Source: Cheiracanthium punctorium
Lineage: Eukaryota; Arthropoda; Arachnida; Araneae; Cheiracanthiidae
Assembly (NCBI GenBank): GCA_038373885.1
Contig: JAWZYV010001774.1
Location: 1-64,000, forward strand
Direction: 5' to 3'
DNA length: 64,000 nucleotides
The notes beneath the pieces were generated by a model, which was not told the DNA's origin, ran no database searches, and saw only the letters and a program-made list of their open reading frames with translations. Made by a program: the position numbers and the translations under genes. Position 1 is the first letter of the stretch; the number at the start of each line of letters is the position of its first letter. Below, piece after piece: positions 23,466 to 34,779 of this stretch.

Positions 23466-24102
23466 TCTTGGGTTTACAACAAGTAACCTAAAAACTTAGT
23501 TTCATAAATTTAAAAGAATGTCTGTTTACAAATATTATTAATGCTTTAAAATAACTTTATTTTAAACTTGTATTCAATAAAAAAAATGAAAATTGTTAAA
23601 TTTATGCCTCTTTCCATTTAAACTGTAACCAAGCATTGTGTGTAAATCTTTATCAAAATCTCATTCAAGTCCTAGGGAATGCGCGAGCGAAAAATGTTGA
23701 TGGGTTTAAAAAGTGGCGGAACATTTTTTTTTTTTTTTTGGTGGTTCGAATACTTAAGAATTTGAGCTACTACATTCAGAAACAAGATAATCTTAAAATG
23801 TTAAAGACTACCGTAAAAATGTGGTTTTCCAAATGACGGCAAACTTTAGAGCAGATGCGCGACAGGAAGATATAAATCGATTGTTTGCTTTTTTGGCATA
23901 TTTTTAGTCACGGAAATTCGCAACTTTTCCTCTGTATTATCAATTGAAAAACAGAATTACGGTTTTTTCAACCCTCCCTAATGAATATTAAAAGAATTTT
24001 TACTTTAATAAAGGCGAAATATTTATTTATTTGTTTTTTTTTTTTTTGTTGCATGTATGCAAGTAACGAATTCACTATCTTGTTATTTAATTTTTATTTC
24101 AG
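23466..24102. other. Intron remainder before exon 24103
   Basis: AT-rich, with T runs at 23727-23740 and 24035-24048. No element ends or gene seen. Confidence 0.4.
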
Positions 24103-24187
24103 ATTGTTTTATATTTCAACTTTGGATCATTTAATTTTGACCATAGAGTTCAAGAAGCACTGTGGGAGCTTAGACGGCATTATACCG
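24103..24187 (+). CDS. Host gene exon: VWA-like domain, buried strand
   Basis: Acceptor TTTTTATTTCAG, donor GTAATA. It reads IVLYFNFGSFNFDHRVQEAL and ends at RRHYT. This is the hydrophobic strand plus amphipathic helix that sits before the last two strands of a VWA fold. The 8.5 kb intron before it holds the long palindrome, two MITEs, the 156-bp satellite and another inverted repeat element. Confidence 0.85.
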
Positions 24188-24295
24188 GTAATAATCTTAA
24201 CCACTATGTGAGAAATTCTTGCTTGAAATATCATTTTGTTAAAAAAAATAAATAAAAACAAAAACATATGCCTGCCTTTACATTTAATTTTTTAG

Positions 24296-24421
24296 GTGTA
24301 ACTATTTTGGCTGTTGGGGACAACCGAGAGGACTTGGCTAATATTGTACGAAATGAACAAACCGACTTATTTCCTATTACAGCAAAGACGATTGCTGATT
24401 TGAAACTGAGAATTAGAAGTG
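24296..24421 (+). CDS. Host gene exon: VWA-like domain, final strands and helix
   Basis: Acceptor TTTAATTTTTTAG, donor GTACGT. It reads GVTILAVGDNREDLANIV and then a helix ending LKLRIRS. The pattern GVTILAVG followed by an acidic helix and a short strand (DLFPITAKTI) is strongly VWA-like and is the best evidence for the domain assignment. It is only 108 bases downstream of the previous exon. Confidence 0.9.
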
Positions 24422-25194
24422 GTACGTATAAATGAATGTTATGTTCTATATACTTTTAGAAAGTAAGCACTTTACCAAAACAAACAAGCAATAAGTTTAT
24501 TTTTTAATCCTGTTTATTGTATATTTTAATTACATTTTACTTCCATACAATATCTGTTAGTGATAGAAGCATCATAAATTATTGAAACGTTCATCATCCT
24601 TATTGATCTACATCGCATTATAGATCTACAAAGCAATCATAACACCTTTTGGTTATCGTTAAATTAACATCATCAAACACTGGATTAATTAGGGGTGTCT
24701 CAACTGCAGGCCGATGTCAAAAATTGTTGAACTTAGTTTTACTTCCTTATTACCTAAGATGATTCAAGCATTATTTTTGCAGAATGAGAGAAAAAAAATT
24801 ACACCTGAAGCCTCAACAATGTAAAACAATAGGACAATGTTAGGGTCTATTAGAAAAATGTTTTCTGTGATTACTCTCCGACAACATGACCAATCATTAT
24901 CATCTCGCTTTAGTACCATCTACACTAAGACCACTATTGTTATGACAAATTTGGTCAAGATGCCATAAATAGTCTCGATGTCGCCAGATCCAATCATTAC
25001 GTTTCGTTCAGCAACTATCCTGTAAACAGATTTTTCACCTGTACGAATTAAAAATCGGTTGTCACAAAATGCTATTTTATGGAGATGAAAAGAGTTTCGT
25101 TGCTAGTTTGCGTTTTAATCCGATTAGATGGTTGTATGACTTTGTTGTTTGAGCTGTAAGCTGCGGCCCGCAAAACGGCGGCTTGTGACTTTAT
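24422..25194. other. Intron stretch without recognised features
   Basis: AT-rich intron between exons 24296 and 26559. I see no gene, tandem repeat or element ends in this part. Confidence 0.4.
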
Positions 25195-25628
25195 CGGGGA
25201 CGTGCTTAGGGTTTTAGCGGCCCTGGACGGAACATATTTAGCGGCTCAGGACAAAAAATAATTGCAAATCTTTCACATTTGTTTACTTACTAAACTGTGG
25301 ATCTTGACCTACCTCCTCTCCCCCATTAAAAACACTGCTACTATGACTCTAATTAAGTAAATTTGACTAATTAATTAATGCAATGTGTTCTCATAATGTA
25401 AAAGCTGCATTCTAGCTACTTACCATGCTGTAAATTTGAAAAGAATGTTAAACACGAAATTACAAATTCTGTATTTTTTCTCGGCTATGCTTGAATGTGC
25501 ACTTTCCAGTTCTAGGACAGCAAATTTATTTAATTACTTGATATCCATAAATTCATATTTTTTAGCGGCCTTAAATTTTAACGGCCCTAAGCCGGTTGCC
25601 TAGTTTGCCACCCTTAAGCACGGCCCTG
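25195..25628. mobile_element. hAT-type non-autonomous element
   Basis: The left end CGGGGACGTGCTTAGGG is the imperfect mirror of the right end CCCTTAAGCACGGCCCTG. Both sides carry GACTTTAT (25187-25194 and 25629-25636), an exact 8-bp target duplication. 434 bp, no coding capacity. The interior repeats GCGGCCCTG-like words. Confidence 0.85.
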
Positions 25629-25636
25629 GACTTTAT

Positions 25637-26156
25637 TTCTCCAGGACAGGAGACAATTTTTTTAAAGTGCCTCACCATTCCTCCATTATGTTTTATCCTG
25701 ATGTAGATGAGTATTCGTGAATTTGCAAGATAATCTCAATGATGAATTTGAAAAACACAAATTCTTTCGCAGGTGAGATATTTGATCCACAACTGCTGCC
25801 TAACTTGATGCTCACATCCACATCAAATGCAATTTTCAAAATACCCTTTAATTAACTTGGGAACCCTGGAATTAACTACTTACCCTGGAATTAACTAATT
25901 TCCTTCTCGAAGTGATCTAGAATAAGGGCTTATTAAAACAGTTATTTGCACTAAGCTTTCTTCCTGATTGTAACTATTGAGATATTCTGTAAATCATATG
26001 AATATCGCAGGTGACTTAATTTTGCGGCAGATTGCTCGTAACGCTCAAATGTCTATTATGAACACCTGACAATTTTAATATTTTTCAATTGTAATCACCC
26101 GCTTTATCTCTCATAACCTTTTTTGTAAATTTATAGAAATCTTGTGATTTTCGGAA

Positions 26157-26188
<32 letters not shown>

Positions 26189-26558
26189 GCTTTTTAAGAC
26201 GACGAATGAGCTTGGAGGAAAGTATTCAAGTCTGCACTAATTCATATAAAAATTCTAAACTGAAAATTGGCAACCAGTTATGACTCCTATCAAACACCTA
26301 GTCTAGATTTAAGGAGCTTAGTCTATGTTCGAATATGAAAGTAGAAATTTTTCTCCTGAATAAAAGTAGAAAACATTTTATGTCGTCGTCGAAAATTATA
26401 GTTTTATTCTCAGCTTCACATTATGACTGTTTTGTTCTCACCAGATTTGAATATTCGTTATTGTTGTTGTTTTCTTTTTAATTGTTTTTGATCAAGTAGC
26501 TTTATTCATTCTTTATCAATTTACCCTGTGAAATTTACTATCATTTTTCTTTTCACAG
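25637..26558. other. Intron stretch without recognised features
   Basis: No gene. A run of about 24 T lies at 26157-26180. Two short near-repeats of GGAATTAACTA at 25862-25893 are the only internal structure noticed. Confidence 0.4.
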
Positions 26559-26707
26559 TTCCTGGAGAATTCACTTACAAAAACTGTAATCAAACAAATG
26601 CAAGAGAAGCTGACAACCAACAAGAAGTTTCCATTCCACCGAATAAGGTTCAATACTGGGCTATGTATCCGCAGTACTTTTTGAAGAGTTTCAACATAAA
26701 ACTAACA
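26559..26707 (+). CDS. Host gene exon after the VWA-like domain
   Basis: Acceptor TTTTCTTTTCACAG, donor GTGCGT. It begins VPGEFTYKNCNQT and ends FNIKLT. It carries an NQT sequon and one cysteine. The content looks like beta strands (VSIPPNKVQYWAMYP). No domain family recognised. Confidence 0.85.
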
Positions 26708-27269
26708 GTGCGTTACACAATTTTTAGTTAAAAATCCGTTTTTAAAAGTGAATTTATTCAATTTTGTATCAAGAGATTTTGTGGCAGAGTTTATCAGTCT
26801 CACTCAGTTTTTAATTTATGACGTCACGCTTTGACTACACTAAAAGAAATATCAGGTAGTTTAATTACTTTATCTATTTAGATTTGTAACTGGATATACT
26901 GAAAACAACCGCGTTGAAAAAAAAATATGTTTTTTTCTTTCTTTACGTTATAGGACCGTTATAGAAATCGTAATTCTAAGTAAAAAAATAAAAAGAAAAA
27001 CTTTTCCAATAAACATAATATTTTAAATTTAAGGGGAACACCTTATTGCCGTAGCACCTAAAGTAGGTAATATGTTATCCAAAATTAAAAGTGCGATTTT
27101 TTTTTATGGTATCTTTTTTACATATCAAGAGTGACTTCTCTGTTTCAGTAATATTTAAGTTTTATGCTTAGGATTTTCCGTGGATGCATGTGCAGTTGTG
27201 TGTTGTAGTGGGTTTCATTGTTATTAACATTTTTGAAATTTTAATACTAAAACTGAAATTCTTTTATAG

Positions 27270-27366
27270 TTTATACCACTAGACGGAACACAAATAAGAG
27301 TGTGCTTTACCAGATCATACGATTATTTGTTAGAAGGAAGAAATGAAGATTGTAGAGAATTTTCAA
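27270..27366 (+). CDS. Host gene exon, cysteine-containing beta region
   Basis: Acceptor TTCTTTTATAG, donor GTGAGT. It reads FIPLDGTQIRVCFTRSYDYL and ends CREFS. Two cysteines may pair within this part of the ectodomain. Just downstream, at 27422, a hAT MITE sits in the following intron. Confidence 0.85.
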
Positions 27367-27421
27367 GTGAGTGTACTGTTTCTATTCATTTTTAATTGGT
27401 TTTATAGACATCCCTGTCAAC

Positions 27422-27591
27422 CAGTGGCGTAGCCAAAGAGGGGGATAGGGGGTAACACCCCTCCCCCAATGAAGAATTTTCCTAGATGCAAAATGTATGT
27501 TCTTCACTCCCTTATTACATACACGTATACATATATCTGAATTGCAGTTGTCGTACCCCCCCCCCATGAAAAATTTCTGGCTACGCTACTG
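27422..27591. mobile_element. hAT MITE of the CAGGGGCGTAGCC family, copy 1
   Basis: Ends CAGTGGCGTAGCC and GGCTACGCTACTG. Target duplication CTGTCAAC (27414-27421) against CTGTCCAC (27592-27599), 7 of 8. It contains tracts of G and C and a central TATACATATATC. The family has five more copies here (41089, 43100, 45417, 56243 and probably 61433). Confidence 0.85.
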
Positions 27592-27639
27592 CTGTCCACT
27601 ATTAGCTAACCCATCATAAAATGTTCATTCGCATTATTA

Positions 27640-27834
27640 GTGGTATCGATACCGTTACTCTAAAACTAATACTCTCGAACCTGGTTTGAATGAGCTTCAA
27701 GGGACCAAAAGTTTCGTTCCCTATATCAGAAACTTTAAGAAATACAACAGTGAAACGGTGGGACCAAAATATTTCTTCGTTATATTCGCAAATTCATTAT
27801 ATGCCAGGTTCGCTATAATGGGGTTCAACTGTAG
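27640..27834. mobile_element. Tigger/pogo-type element fragment
   Basis: On the - strand it begins (27832 leftwards) CAGTTGAACCCCATTATAGC and continues GAACCTGGCATATAATGAAT. A phrase GGTTTGAATGAGCTTCAAGG occurs nearer the other side. The CAGTTGAACC end and following text resemble Tigger-type termini. Only one end is clear. Confidence 0.45.
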
Positions 27835-28212
27835 TAGTATTTAGTAGTAATTTTTTGTTTGTAAAAATTTCCTACAGTGTTTTAGCATGTGAGGTTTGTC
27901 TTAATTATCTTTTTAAAATTTTCAAGTAAAGTTTTAAGATAGTTTGCTTGTATAGTGTGTGCGTGTGTAATATCGTTAAAATGATTAAAAGAAGTAAAAT
28001 GTAATTTGAAATGACATATTTTATAGCAAAACATTAATTAAATAATTAAATTTGCATAGCTTTTTTTTTTCCTGTGATAAGATAATATTGATTTGTAATA
28101 TAAATGTAAAAGTTAAGTAAAACTATATTGATTCTTCCTCAAAAAGTTAAAATTTACTTAGAAAAGGTTAAAAAAAAAAAACATTAAACATGGAGACCAC
28201 ATACGTCTAAAC

Positions 28213-28696
28213 CAGGGGTTCCCAAACTTTTTTCCCCCGCGGCACCCTTGTCAGGCTAAAAGCATTTCGCGGCACCCTTGTCAGGCTAAAAACATTTCAC
28301 GGCACCCTTCTCAGACTAAAAACTTTCGCGGCAGATTTCCTTTAAAGCAATATGAATATGAAGGTTAGAATGAAGCAGTTTGGATGCATTTTACGTTATT
28401 TTTTGTTTGTTTGTTTATAGGGCTAACTATAAAGAAAGTACTCTCTCGGGAAAGGGATATAGAATTTCGACGATACCCCCCTTTCAGGGAGTTCCTATAA
28501 AAGAGAGACTACAGGACAGTCTTGAACTTGACTGAAATATTTTTGTTTGAACCCACTTAGTGATCAGCTTGGCTCACTTTCTTGGGGATACCGGTTCAGA
28601 GGAAATTATTTGATTATACTCCACCAAAACACTTTTCTTGATTATCTCCACGGCACCCCTGACATACGCTCGTGGCACCCAGTTTGGGAACCTCTG
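28213..28696. mobile_element. hAT MITE with CAGGGGTTCCCAAAC ends
   Basis: Left end CAGGGGTTCCCAAACTTTTT, right end AGTTTGGGAACCTCTG. Exact 8-bp target duplication GTCTAAAC (28205-28212 and 28697-28704). Near the left end GCGGCACCCTTGTCAGGCTA is repeated in tandem three times with decay. 484 bp, non-coding. Confidence 0.95.
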
Positions 28697-28807
28697 GTCT
28701 AAACGGTTTAATATTAGGGCAGTTAAAACTCAAGATGTTGCTTAAATTCGATTTTCAACGTTAAATAAACAAACAACACGCAGATGATCTCTCAAAAAAT
28801 TTTATTT

Positions 28808-29098
28808 TCTCTCTATTCTAAAAAAAAGTAAAGGCCGCTGTCGCCGTCCCTGGCGCTGTCAAAGCTTCTGGACCTATCTCCTCCTAAACCGTAGGGATTT
28901 GAGTTTCGAATAAGGTACCCACAGATTCGAAAAATTCCGAGGAACCTGCTAAGCTGATTTAAATTTCGAAAATCGAATTATTTTAGAAGATATTAATAAA
29001 AAACTGAAAAAATAAACCGAATGGTTGCCAGATTTGGCATAAAATCATTCATTCCTTTGCAACAAAGCGTTTCCAAGTATCTAGAATCGCGTGAAATT
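28808..29098. repeat. 290-bp direct repeat, left copy
   Basis: Matches 29538-29828 almost throughout, from CTCTCTATTCTAAAAAAAAG to AGAATCGCGTGAAATTTA. The intervening 29100-29525 matches 1040-1385. The layout is a long unit flanked by its own repeat, like a solo unequal-crossover product or an LTR-flanked core. It lacks recognisable LTR ends or coding sequence. Confidence 0.8.
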
Positions 29099-29399
29099 TA
29101 CAAAGTTAACACAAAAAGCCTAATAACTTCTTCACCGTTTGCACGATCCGCTTGAAAATTTTCATAATCATGTATAAAAATATAGAAAACAATCTGCGCT
29201 TCTTTAAAAATCTGAAAATCTACCCGTTCCCTCCTTTTTAAGCGATTTTTTGCTATTTTCTGCACCATTTTATTTCCGAGAGTCAAAAAAGTAAATTATT
29301 TGCGTGACAAAATTACCCTTTTCAAGTGAATATGACGTCATACAATTGGGATTCAAATTCGTTTAAAAGAGATTTTCCAGATTACACAGTTTATTATCA

Positions 29400-29430
<31 letters not shown>

Positions 29431-29537
29431 AATCGTTTGCATGGACATGAGAATAGCTGTGTACACAAAACGAAATCTTTCGATTGCGAAAAGATTCCGC
29501 GAGTTTCCAGAACAGCATGAAATTTAATTTGGGTATC

Positions 29538-29828
29538 TCTCTATTCTAAAAAAAAGTAAAGGCCGCTGTCGCCGCTGGCACTGTCAAAGCTTGTTGGCCT
29601 ATTTCCTCCTAAACCGTGGGGATTTAAGTTTCAACTAAGGTGCCCACAGATTCGAAAAATTCCGAGGAACCTGATGAGCTAAGTTAAATTTCGAAAATCG
29701 AATTATTTTAGAAGATATTAATAAAAAACTGAAAAAATAAACAGAATGGTTGCCAGATTTGGCATAAAATCATTCATTCCTTTGCAACAAAGCGTTTCCA
29801 AGTATCTAGAATCGCGTGAAATTTATAA
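29538..29828. repeat. 290-bp direct repeat, right copy
   Basis: Second copy of 28808-29098. A small deletion (about 6 bases in GCCGTCCCTGGCGCTG) and scattered changes separate them. Confidence 0.8.
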
Positions 29829-30430
29829 ACATGAGTTAGAATTACGCCCATTTTACGCCAAAATAAAAACTATATGAAATAAGTAATATGAAATAAGTAT
29901 GTGTTACACAAAGTTGACAATTTTCAAATAGTAAGTTCGCTTAGACAACAGGAGTTTAGAATTAGCGATTATTCGTTTTTCCAAAACAGGATAACTAATA
30001 TCTTGAAAATGAAAAATAATTAAAATGCAGATTATTTTAAAGCCGGTTCTCGTCCAGCTGGATTATTGGCTACCAGTAGAAATATTTGGCGTTAACTATG
30101 CCATTATAGCAGTTATAGTACACTTTGGATATTTGCTAGCGCGACGAGATGGTATAATTCGTGGTGTTAAGTACGCCAATCTGCAAACGATTATGTAAAT
30201 GAAAGTATGGATAACGGTTTTCCGGTAACCTTAAATGAACTAAATATAGGTTGTGAGTATGTGTAAATCGCCAAATAATGAAAAGTCGCCATTGGTGGCA
30301 GGCTATTCTATCTGTTCCGTAGCTTTTATTAACTTTACATGTACGCAAGTCGCCAAATAATGAAAAATCGCCATGGGTGGCAAATTCGCAAGGTGTCCAA
30401 TAGGTTTTACATTATTAAAAATACAGCTGA
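29829..30430. other. Intron stretch with a TCGCCA repeat pair
   Basis: No gene. AATCGCCAAATAATGAAAAG followed by TCGCCATTGGTGGCA (about 30266-30301) recurs as AGTCGCCAAATAATGAAAAA and TCGCCATGGGTGGCA (about 30349-30382). The TCGCCA core links to the palindromes at 10206-10690. Confidence 0.5.
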
Positions 30431-31500
30431 AACATATCGCTCATTTGCTGCAACATTGTCATAACTCGAAAATCGTGGTTTTTCAGAAAATGCATTTAAA
30501 GCTTTAAATATCATATTATTATTTTAAAACTTCATGCAAGGTTAAAAAAATTACATGATTTGTTTGAATAACATCTGTTTATGACATGGATGTGCATTAA
30601 TGGCTGAAATGCATACTACACAGGTCCCCCCAGCAGCAGAATTACCCTCAGTTTGATTTATGACGTTTTTGCGGTTAAAGTCTGTTTTATAAGACGACAT
30701 AAGAAGAATTGTGACATTATTGTTGATAACAAAAAATGTCATGACAGAACGGCTATCTCAAAAATTTGTACTTATGACAGTATTATCTACTCTAGCATCT
30801 GAACATAATAAAGGACAACATTACCAAGGACACGGAAATGAAATAATAATTTTTACATTCACTGAATATTTAATTTCTATATTTCTTAAAAAGCAAAATG
30901 TGTTCTGGAGTATATGGGAAAGTATAAAATATAAAAGTAAAAATCTACAAAGTTAAAGTGTTCTGGAGTATCTGGAAAGTACAAATATAAAAATCTACGA
31001 AGTTAAAATGTTCTGGGGTATCTGAAAGGTACAAAATGTAAAAGTACGAATCTGCAAATTTAAAACGGCAGATATAATTCGGAAAAAAATTGAGAAATAC
31101 AGACCGAAAAATTATTATTTAATAATAAAAATAACAATGTATTAATATTATTAATAAATTTGGCTATCGATTTTAAAACTATTTCCCTCAAATTTCAACA
31201 AAATTTTAAATGCGCTTATTAATTCAATAATAACTGGAGTAGAAGCATGGAGAACTTGAAATTTTCGGGAAGAGTAAAGGTTCTCGGGAAATATATATCC
31301 GGAAAAATAGCTTAATACTGGCATAACTCAAATAATACTCAAATAACCGGCATAACTCCGTCTAAGATTACAATTGCTCATAGAAAGGCTTATAAAATTT
31401 TGGAATATGATTTTTCTGTATTAATTCCAGAAGGTCTTGTTTCTTAGTAATTGATATTTTAGGTTTTGTATTGAATGCGCGTGGCAGTGTAATATTATCC

Positions 31501-33353
31501 TTAATTTTTTTTTTTTCGAATTACATCTGCGTTTTTAAAACTGTCATCCTTATAAGATGTTTTAAAAAAAAGAAGGGTAGGTGATTGGCATTCCACACGG
31601 AGAATCTTAACTGTCGCTATTTTTATCTGCGACATATTCAGGGGCCCCATTTCAATAGCCAGAGCTTTAATATCAAAGAAATCTTCGAAGCACAATTCTG
31701 TAACTTTGAATGACTTTCCAGTTTTTTTAGCGGCTCGGATTGCAGCAATAAATGACTCCGGCGTGTACATTGGGCCACCCTTCAGTTGTCGTTTCACTTG
31801 GCGCTCAATTAATGAGTGCGCAGAATCTCCCTCATTTTGCGTGTGGCCTTTGATCAGGTATTTATGGGTTATACTATTTATATTGAGATGAGATACAGCG
31901 TAGAGATAGAGTGCAACCATGAACTTATTTTTCTGCTGCCCGGTGCAATTATCAGAATAAAAAATGAAGTCTTTATCACCTGAGGCTGCTCTTTCATTCA
32001 AAAACCGTAGAACGCATGAACCCAATTCATTAATTCCTCTATGTCCATTGGATTCATCCCAAACAAAACATTCACATTCGTTACTCTTCAGATCGTAAAT
32101 TGTAAAATTAAATACATTTAATTTAGACTTATAGTAAAAAACTGAAACATCGCCCTTGGGAATTTGCATAACGGCTTGCAAGTCATACACCGCCACTGCA
32201 GCATTGACTTCCTCCTTATCATATTTCTTTTCCTTTCTGGACAAATCTTTCTCCACTAAGTGCTGATCATAACATTCTTTTTGCTTCTCTTTTTCTTCAC
32301 CCTCAGCATTATTAAAGGAACAACAAGTTTCACATAAATCTTTTTTTGGCGTAAAGAATGAAATATTAAAATCCTCTGTAAAAATGCGATAGAACATTAC
32401 ATAGTTTACAAATGGAATGTTTTTTTCTTTGCAGTCTGCTATATAATCTCTATGAATGTCTGCTATCGATTTACTCCCATCAATAAAATGTTTACTAGTG
32501 TTTAATCGTGTGTAGTGACTTTCGATTTTGGGAATGTTTTCTACGAATTTCTTCACACCTTCCTTCAATGCACCATCAATTTTCTTCTGTTTTCCATGCT
32601 TCCCCCGGCAATCTTCTTCTAGTAAAACTGATGCTACTTTGTTTTTTTTCTCCTGTACCGTCCGGATAGGGCGATCGTTTATATCTAACGTGTTTTTAAA
32701 AAACATTTTGCATACCCGAAATTTCTTATCATTAAGATGAAAATAGAAAGCATTGTTATTGTCTCTTTTTTTCCTGGTACCACCGACACGCTCATACCGA
32801 TATTTAGGTTGAATAGACTCCATGTTATTCGCAATAAATTGTCGCTGTTTAGCTAAATCACCCAAGTCCCAATATGAAGTAAAAATCTTTATTCGTTCCT
32901 CTTCGCTGAACTTTGTGGAGCATTTCAACTTACACTTTTCAGTACACGGAGGTTTCATTTTTCTTTCTTCTCGGACTTTATTGCCTGCAGTGCGCATTTT
33001 GTATGCTTTTCCACTGTTTCTCAGATTCTTATTAAGATTCCTTATCCAGGTATTCTCATTTCTTTTACGCCTCACCCCTTTCTTAAGTGGACTCGTTAAG
33101 ATAATCGGGGACGGAGTGGTGTAAAAACTGGAAGTAGTGTTAATGGTCTCGCAGTTAGCTTCGCCATCACTGTCGCTCTCGCTGTTATCCTTGGGTGGTT
33201 GATAGGTGGTATCAAAAAGTAAATCATCATTATCCTCAGAAGACGAACTTGAACTTGAGGATGAACCTGATCTCGATCCAACATCTGAGCTTCTAGGAGT
33301 ATTATTCATAATCTCCAAACTCTTTTCTGACTGGGTGGCAGCTAATACAGTCT
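31501..33353 (-). CDS. DUF7869-like protein, putative transposase, main exon
   Basis: The second exon begins after an acceptor at 33355-33354 (ATTTTAG on the - strand) and joins the 33513-33666 exon in frame, giving 668 residues in all. Order of features: acidic serine-rich N-terminus (S tract near residue 80-90), a basic stretch, a cysteine cluster C-x3-C-x3-C (about 188-196), a CETCC cluster (about 392-396), then a conserved-looking core: VYDLQ (D442), FVWDE, FYSDNCTGQQKN (D519) and KGHTQNEGDSAHSLIE (ending E568). Regularly spaced D, D and E in that order resemble an RNase H-fold nuclease, which is inference. I recall such proteins in arthropods and cnidarians only as uncharacterised. The frame is intact. 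Confidence 0.75.
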
Positions 33354-33512
33354 CTAAAATATAACAATTATGCATTAGAGTGTAGAACTCATTGTTATAA
33401 AACGTATTTTAATAAATAAATATATTATATATGTATATTTTACATTAGCAAACAAAATATATCTGTGCAAGTAGGATATGACTTTGATATATATAAATAA
33501 TTATTAACATAC

Positions 33513-33666
33513 CACTTTCTACTAAAGGATGTTTAGAAATCAACAAATCTGCATTCTGCTTTTCAGGAGAAACTGTTGGATGCTTTATCTGCCACTCCCC
33601 CGTACTTCCGTTTTGCTTTTTCAAAGCGAGTAACAACATATTTACGCCTCCACTACTTGATTCCAT
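33513..33666 (-). CDS. DUF7869-like protein, first exon
   Basis: Starts at the ATG at 33666 and codes 51 residues beginning MESSSGGVNMLLLALKKQNG. It then ends at a good donor (AGAAAGTG/GTATGTT on the - strand). The intron (33354-33512, 159 bases) ends in ATATTTTAG, and the split codon G/AG gives glutamate, continuing into ETVLAATQSEK of the main exon. The ATG at 33375 that an unspliced frame would use lies inside this intron. The presence of a spliced leader exon in both signal and phase supports real expression. Confidence 0.75.
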
Positions 33667-34374
33667 TATTTTTCCACTGGAAACAAAATTACACTAAGAA
33701 GTAAAAAATAGTCACAGATTCATAGGTAACTGTCGCCAGTCCGTTTGATTGTTATAAAATATTACATTGCAGTAAGTTATTAGAACAATACTGACATAAA
33801 CGAAATAATCCAGAGTAAAGCTCGAGTATTAAAGACTATTTAGAGCAAGAGTGTCATAGTAGCACATACTTCTAAAGCTTACGATAAAAAAAAGAACATT
33901 TTTATTTGTAATAACGCCTTAAAACTAAATAGTACTGCAATAAACACGATAGCTTTCTGCAAGAATGTCACATCATTCAATAAGTCAAACGTAACTCTTT
34001 ATAATTTTTACATGCACAACATCATATCTTAAAATAATACATTTTCCATAATAAAGAATAAAATAGAAAGTAATCTTACCTTTTCAGTGATATGGTCACA
34101 ACACGAAATATGTCCTTGTTCTAAAGAACTTAAATGAAGTTTACAGCAGAACAGCTAATTGCCAACTGAGATAATACAGTGTTGCAACTAACACAGTGGG
34201 GGAAACGTAGTTGTGCCAAAACAGCACTATCGCCATACCGCGGATAATTTTGAAAGCTCAGAAATGACACTTTACTAGTTCAAAGTTCACATCATTGCAA
34301 TTGTCCCTGTGGTATTAACTCAAAAATCATGATTTTTGCGTTATGACGATGTTGCAGCAAATGAGCGATATGTT

Positions 34375-34779
34375 CTTATTTTATTACGCTTTAGCTCCTA
34401 ATTAGTATAACCTTTGAATGGCAACATTAAATATCATTGTGTTTCTGAGGAGTACAAATAATTTTTCCAGCGATTATAAGCGGAGTCCGCACTCCAGGTG
34501 GAGTATAGCTCAGGACCCGTACAACACGGATTCCCATAACAAAATATCTTCCGTGCTATGAGGGGTAGGGGTCTACTGTAGTGTGAAGTTTAAATTTTTA
34601 TGTACCAATGAAGATGCAAGAACTAAGCAATGTGTAGCTTAGCTCAGTAACATTCTATCTGATCCAATCTTCGGGTTTTCTCTGTTGAAATTATGTCTTT
34701 TTTAGGAATAAGCCCGATTAGGGGCCGAATGCCTCATATGAAAAGCGAGCGTAGCGAGTCTGGGGGCCTTGGCCCCTAG
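34375..34779 (+). mobile_element. Helitron-like 3' end
   Basis: At 34763-34779 GGGGCC-TT-GGCCCC forms a perfect hairpin running into CTAG, followed by T. It is preceded by AAGCGAGCGTAGCGAGTCTG. Arthropod Helitrons commonly end in a GC-rich hairpin and CTRR before a T, with GCGAGC-rich text just upstream (family knowledge). The 5' end was not found. The 3.9 kb element to the left may be inserted inside it. Confidence 0.5.

Larger units (their letters stand above)
30431..34374 (-). mobile_element. 3.9 kb DNA transposon with ~53-bp terminal inverted repeats carrying an uncharacterised protein
   Basis: The left end (30431-30483, starting AACATATCGCTCATTTGCTG) and the reverse complement of the right end (34374 down to 34322) match at all but about 5 of 53 positions. 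Between them lies one two-exon gene on the - strand and nothing else that codes. The span is 3944 bp. I see no target duplication that convinces me at the outer edges (left flank CAGCTGA, right flank CTTATTT). The paired ends around a single gene are what an autonomous cut-and-paste element looks like, and they suggest that the protein is a transposase. A tandem of three ~58-bp units (TTCTGG.GTAT...AAAATCTAC.AAGTTAAA) lies inside at about 30898-31060. Confidence 0.85.
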
